A DNA stretch of 7,851 nucleotides. Source: Desulfobacterales bacterium. GTDB taxonomy: Bacteria > Desulfobacterota > Desulfobacteria > Desulfobacterales > SpSt-501. The notes under the pieces are model-generated. The model was given only the letters and a program-made list of their open reading frames with translations. It had not been told where the DNA came from and ran no database searches. The translations under genes were made by a program, and so were the position numbers. The DNA lies in assembly GCA_025454275.1 (NCBI GenBank), contig JALOOS010000070.1, positions 1 to 7,851 of the forward strand. Direction: 5' to 3'. Below, piece by piece: positions 5,490-7,851 of the stretch (within the stretch, counting starts at the first letter, position 1; each line of letters opens with the position of its first letter).

Positions 5490-6839
5490 ATGTCTGAGAA
5501 CGCCAAGGTGGACCGCGTATTTTACCGCAGTCCCCGCAAAAGCTACCCCACCGCCGTGAGGGCCGAGGGGGTTTACATTTACGACCGGAAGGGCAAGGCC
5601 TACATCGACGGCTCGGGCGGTGCGGTCGTGGTCTCCATCGGCCACGGGGTCAAGGCGATCGAACAGGCCATGCTCCGGCAGGCCTCCCGGATCGCCTTTG
5701 CCCACGGCTCCCAGTTCACGACCGAGGCGGCCGTGGAGCTGGCGGAGAAGATCGTCGCGCTCGCGCCACCCGGCCTGGAGCGGGTCTATTTCCTCTCGGG
5801 CGGCTCCGAGGCCGTCGAAACCGCGGTCAAAATGGCGCGCCAGTACCAGGTCGAACGTGGAATTCCATCGAAATACAAGGTGATCTCGCGCTGGACGAGC
5901 TACCACGGCAATACCCTGGGGGCCCTCGCCTTGAGCGGCCACACCGGACGCCGCAAATACTACCAGCCGCTCATGCAGCACACCCCGCACATCGCCCCGG
6001 CCTACTGCTACCGCTGCCCGTTCGGACGGGAGCCCGACGCCTGTGCGCTCGAGTGCGCCGATGACCTCGAGAAGACCATTCTCTATGAAGGCCCCGATTC
6101 GGTATCGGCCTTCATGGCCGAACCGGTCGTGGGGGCCACGGCCGGCGCCCTGGTCCCGCGGGAGGGCTATTTCCAGAGGATCCGGGAGATCTGCGACCGC
6201 TACGACGTCCTCCTGATCGTGGACGAGGTGATGACCGGGGTGGGGCGGACCGGCCGGAATTTCGCCGTCGACCACTGGGGGGTGGTGCCGGACATGCTGG
6301 TGGGGAGCAAGGGGCTGGCGGGCGGCTACACGCCCATCTATTGCGTCGTGACGACCGAGCGGGTGCACACCGCCATCAAGCAGGGCAGCGGCACCTTCGT
6401 GCACGGCCACACCTACAGCCAGAACCCCCTCTCCTGCGCGGTCGCCGCGGCCGTCCTCGATTTCATCCGGGAGCACGACCTCGTCCCGCGCTGCGCCGCG
6501 ATGGGCCGCTACCTGCTGAAACGGCTCGAAACCCTCTACCGCCACCCGATCGTGGGCGATGTACGCGGCCTGGGGCTGATGGCCGGGGTGGAGTTCGTCA
6601 AGGAGCGCGCGACCAAGGAGCCCTTCGATCCGGGGCTGAAGCTCAATGCCCTGATCGGCGCCCGCGCCTTCGACAAGGGGCTGATCACCTACCCCGGCGG
6701 CGGCGGGGCCGACGGGGTGCGGGGAGACCACATCCTGCTCGCCCCGCCCTTCATCATCACCGAGGAGCAGATCGACCGGGTGGTGGATATCCTCGATGCC
6801 GCGATCGGGGAGATCGCCGCCGAAAAGAAGATGAGCTGA
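5490..6839 (+). CDS. Class III PLP-dependent aminotransferase
   Basis: The 449-residue product is a normal-length fold-type I aminotransferase, probably cytosolic. Visible motifs are the cofactor phosphate-binding loop FLSGGSEAVETAVKMAR (101-117), SYHGNTLGALALSG (137-150) with the ring-stacking position H139, and AEPVVGATAG (210-219). The pyridine-nitrogen aspartate D245 lies in LLIVDEVMTGVGRTG (241-255). The Schiff-base lysine is K274 in GSKGLAGGY (272-280), and T308 lies in HTYSQNP. The class typically transfers amino groups from omega- or beta-amino acids or amines to pyruvate or 2-oxoglutarate; the donor here is not readable. Residues C173, C176, C185 and C189 form a compact four-cysteine pattern. 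The frame is open back to an ATG at 5382. However, ATG 5490 has AAAGGAG (5474-5480) and begins like homologues, whereas the longer start would overlap the permease. It is followed after 34 bases by the BKACE gene, suggesting a joint pathway. Confidence 0.92.
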   Translation: MSENAKVDRVFYRSPRKSYPTAVRAEGVYIYDRKGKAYIDGSGGAVVVSIGHGVKAIEQAMLRQASRIAFAHGSQFTTEAAVELAEKIVALAPPGLERVYFLSGGSEAVETAVKMARQYQVERGIPSKYKVISRWTSYHGNTLGALALSGHTGRRKYYQPLMQHTPHIAPAYCYRCPFGREPDACALECADDLEKTILYEGPDSVSAFMAEPVVGATAGALVPREGYFQRIREICDRYDVLLIVDEVMTGVGRTGRNFAVDHWGVVPDMLVGSKGLAGGYTPIYCVVTTERVHTAIKQGSGTFVHGHTYSQNPLSCAVAAAVLDFIREHDLVPRCAAMGRYLLKRLETLYRHPIVGDVRGLGLMAGVEFVKERATKEPFDPGLKLNALIGARAFDKGLITYPGGGGADGVRGDHILLAPPFIITEEQIDRVVDILDAAIGEIAAEKKMS

Positions 6840-6873
6840 GCCGGAGGCCGTATACAGAAGAGAGGTGATCGCA

Positions 6874-7725
6874 ATGGAAAAGCTGGTCATCACGGTGGCC
6901 CTGACGGGCAACGTCCCGACCCAGCAGATGAACCCCCATCTTCCGGTGACCGCCGAGGAGATCGCGGCCGATGTCGCACGCTGCCGCGACGCGGGGGCGA
7001 GCCTCTTTCACGTTCACGCGCGCGACGCAGCGCAGAAGCCGACCCTGGAGATCGAGGCTTACAAGGCCAATGTCCGCGCGATCAAGGCCGCGGCCCCCGA
7101 GGTCATCCTCCAGCTCTCGACCGGCGCCCGCGCCGGAAAGGAGTGGGAGGCGCGGGCTCAACCGGTGCGGCTTTTGCCCGAGATGGGCTCCTTCACCACG
7201 GGATCGAACAACCTGCCCGGCATCGTCTACGAGAACTCCCCCCCTTTCATCGAGTTTCTGGCACGCGTCTACCAGGAGACCGGGGTGAAACCGGAGATCG
7301 AGGTCTTCGAAACCGGCATGATCGCCAACGCCCTGTTCCTGCAGAAAAAAGGCTATCTGCAGCCGCCGCTGCACTTCGACTTCGTCCTGGGCGCGCCGGG
7401 CGCCATGCCCGGAACGGTCAAGAACCTGCAGTTTCTCTCCGAGAGCATCCCGGCCGGCGCCACCTGGTCGGTGGCCGGGATCGGCAAGGCGGAGATGCCT
7501 CTATCGGCGGCCGCCATCGCCATGGGGGGTCACGTGCGGGTAGGGCTGGAGGACAACCTCTTTCTGCCGGACGGCTCCCCGGCCTCCAACCCGCTGCTGG
7601 TGGAGAAGATCGTGCGGATCGCACGGGAGATCGGGCGCGAGATCGCCTCACCCGAGGAGGCCCGCCGGGTCCTCGCCCTGGACCCCGCCCATAAGGACCG
7701 GATTCTGAGCATGATAGGGGCATGA
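6874..7725 (+). CDS. Beta-keto acid cleavage enzyme (BKACE, DUF849)
   Basis: The 283-residue zinc-dependent TIM-barrel enzyme condenses a beta-keto acid with acetyl-CoA and releases acetoacetate plus a new acyl-CoA. Zinc ligands are H46 and H48 in FHVHARD and, by alignment from memory with Kce of Cloacamonas, E226 in GHVRVGLEDN (218-228). Other Kce active-site positions are kept: S82 in LSTG, E143 in EIEVFETGM, and R222 and D227. The Kce substrate-binding Glu14 is replaced by V14 in TGNVPT, so 3-keto-5-aminohexanoate is probably not the substrate even though databases tend to give that name. The start is ATG 6874 with AGAGGTGAT upstream. A GTG at 6865 is in frame but lies inside that ribosome site. 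The neighbouring aminotransferase could supply the keto acid. Confidence 0.93.
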   Translation: MEKLVITVALTGNVPTQQMNPHLPVTAEEIAADVARCRDAGASLFHVHARDAAQKPTLEIEAYKANVRAIKAAAPEVILQLSTGARAGKEWEARAQPVRLLPEMGSFTTGSNNLPGIVYENSPPFIEFLARVYQETGVKPEIEVFETGMIANALFLQKKGYLQPPLHFDFVLGAPGAMPGTVKNLQFLSESIPAGATWSVAGIGKAEMPLSAAAIAMGGHVRVGLEDNLFLPDGSPASNPLLVEKIVRIAREIGREIASPEEARRVLALDPAHKDRILSMIGA

Positions 7726-7765
7726 GACGCCGCACGGTGGTCCGGTGTGAAACACTCTTTGGGGA

Positions 7766-7794
7766 TTGAAACAGGAGGCGCGAGAAGGTAGATT
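7766..7794 (+). promoter_or_regulatory. Candidate sigma70 promoter downstream of the BKACE gene
   Basis: TTGAAA (7766-7771, five of six -35 bases) is followed by a 17-bp spacer and TAGATT (7789-7794, four of six -10 bases). It lies in the 120-bp gap after the BKACE stop and about 50 bases before the next start codon. It would let the next gene be expressed separately from the module. No clear terminator precedes it. Confidence 0.35.
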
Positions 7795-7845
7795 GCGACC
7801 CGATGTCGACAGTTCAAACCGCCGTCCCGGCAACAGGAGATCCGC

Positions 7846-7851
7846 ATGGCT
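7846..7851 (+). CDS. Start of a further gene (truncated by window end)
   Basis: ATG at 7846-7848 has AGGAGA (7835-7840) five bases upstream, and only Met-Ala is visible. A second candidate start, ATG 7803, opens a different frame that also runs to the window end (MSTVQTAVPATGDPHG), but it has no ribosome site at proper spacing (nearest AAGG is 14 bases away). The product cannot be identified. By position it could be another enzyme of the same pathway. Confidence 0.45.

Noticed and set aside
6865..6873. GTG 6865 as start of the BKACE
   Set aside because: The GTG is part of the ribosome site AGAGGTGAT serving ATG 6874. Starting at 6874 also puts the zinc histidines at the family positions 46 and 48.
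5295..6911. 538-residue minus-strand frame opposite the aminotransferase
   Set aside because: It is antisense to a gene with full PLP-enzyme motifs. Its translation shows no domain and has shadow-type composition.
7745..7755. GTGT-GAA-ACAC hairpin after the BKACE stop, as a terminator
   Set aside because: The stem has four pairs, half of them A-T, with a three-base loop and only a short broken T tract. That is too weak to call.

Overview
This is a GC-rich bacterial chromosomal window in which third codon positions are overwhelmingly G or C. The organism is a Gram-negative, probably a proteobacterium or a member of Desulfobacterota. The evidence is a periplasmic class II cytochrome c', Sec signal peptides on the exported proteins, a TAXI-type TRAP importer, strong Shine-Dalgarno sites, and an enzyme pair typical of amino-acid or keto-acid degradation. 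No single marker fixes the genus. No rRNA, tRNA, CRISPR array, insertion sequence or prophage signature was seen.

Layout. (1) Positions 1-141 carry the end of an unrecognised plus-strand gene with a hydrophobic C-terminal helix. (2) Positions 178-636 on the minus strand encode a secreted cytochrome c', convergent with the partial gene. (3) Positions 637-832 form a divergent intergenic region. It holds a tandem 12-bp-period repeat ahead of the cytochrome gene and an AT-rich promoter/operator island ahead of the next gene. (4) Positions 833-1717 encode an RpiR/MurR-type repressor with an HTH and a SIS domain. (5) Positions 1887-5445 encode a complete TAXI-type TRAP importer: substrate-binding protein, DUF1850 protein and fused permease. 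(6) Positions 5490-6839 encode a class III PLP aminotransferase. (7) Positions 6874-7725 encode a beta-keto acid cleavage enzyme (BKACE, DUF849). (8) Positions 7726-7851 hold a candidate promoter and the start of one further gene.

How the genes may work together (inference). The plus-strand genes from 833 on all point the same way, with short gaps or overlaps from the DUF1850 gene onward. They read as one catabolic module. The binding protein and permease would take up an amino or carboxylic acid. The aminotransferase would remove an amino group to leave a keto acid. The BKACE would use acetyl-CoA to split a beta-keto acid into acetoacetate and a new acyl-CoA. The simplest substrate fitting this order is a beta-amino acid, since its transamination gives a beta-keto acid directly. 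The BKACE keeps the zinc-binding histidines but has valine where the lysine-fermentation enzyme Kce has the substrate-binding Glu14, so the substrate is probably not 3-keto-5-aminohexanoate. The RpiR-type regulator probably controls its own gene through several GTAAT-like half-sites that resemble the HexR operator. Whether it also controls the transport and enzyme genes depends on read-through of the 169-bp gap at 1718-1886, where no convincing promoter or terminator is visible.
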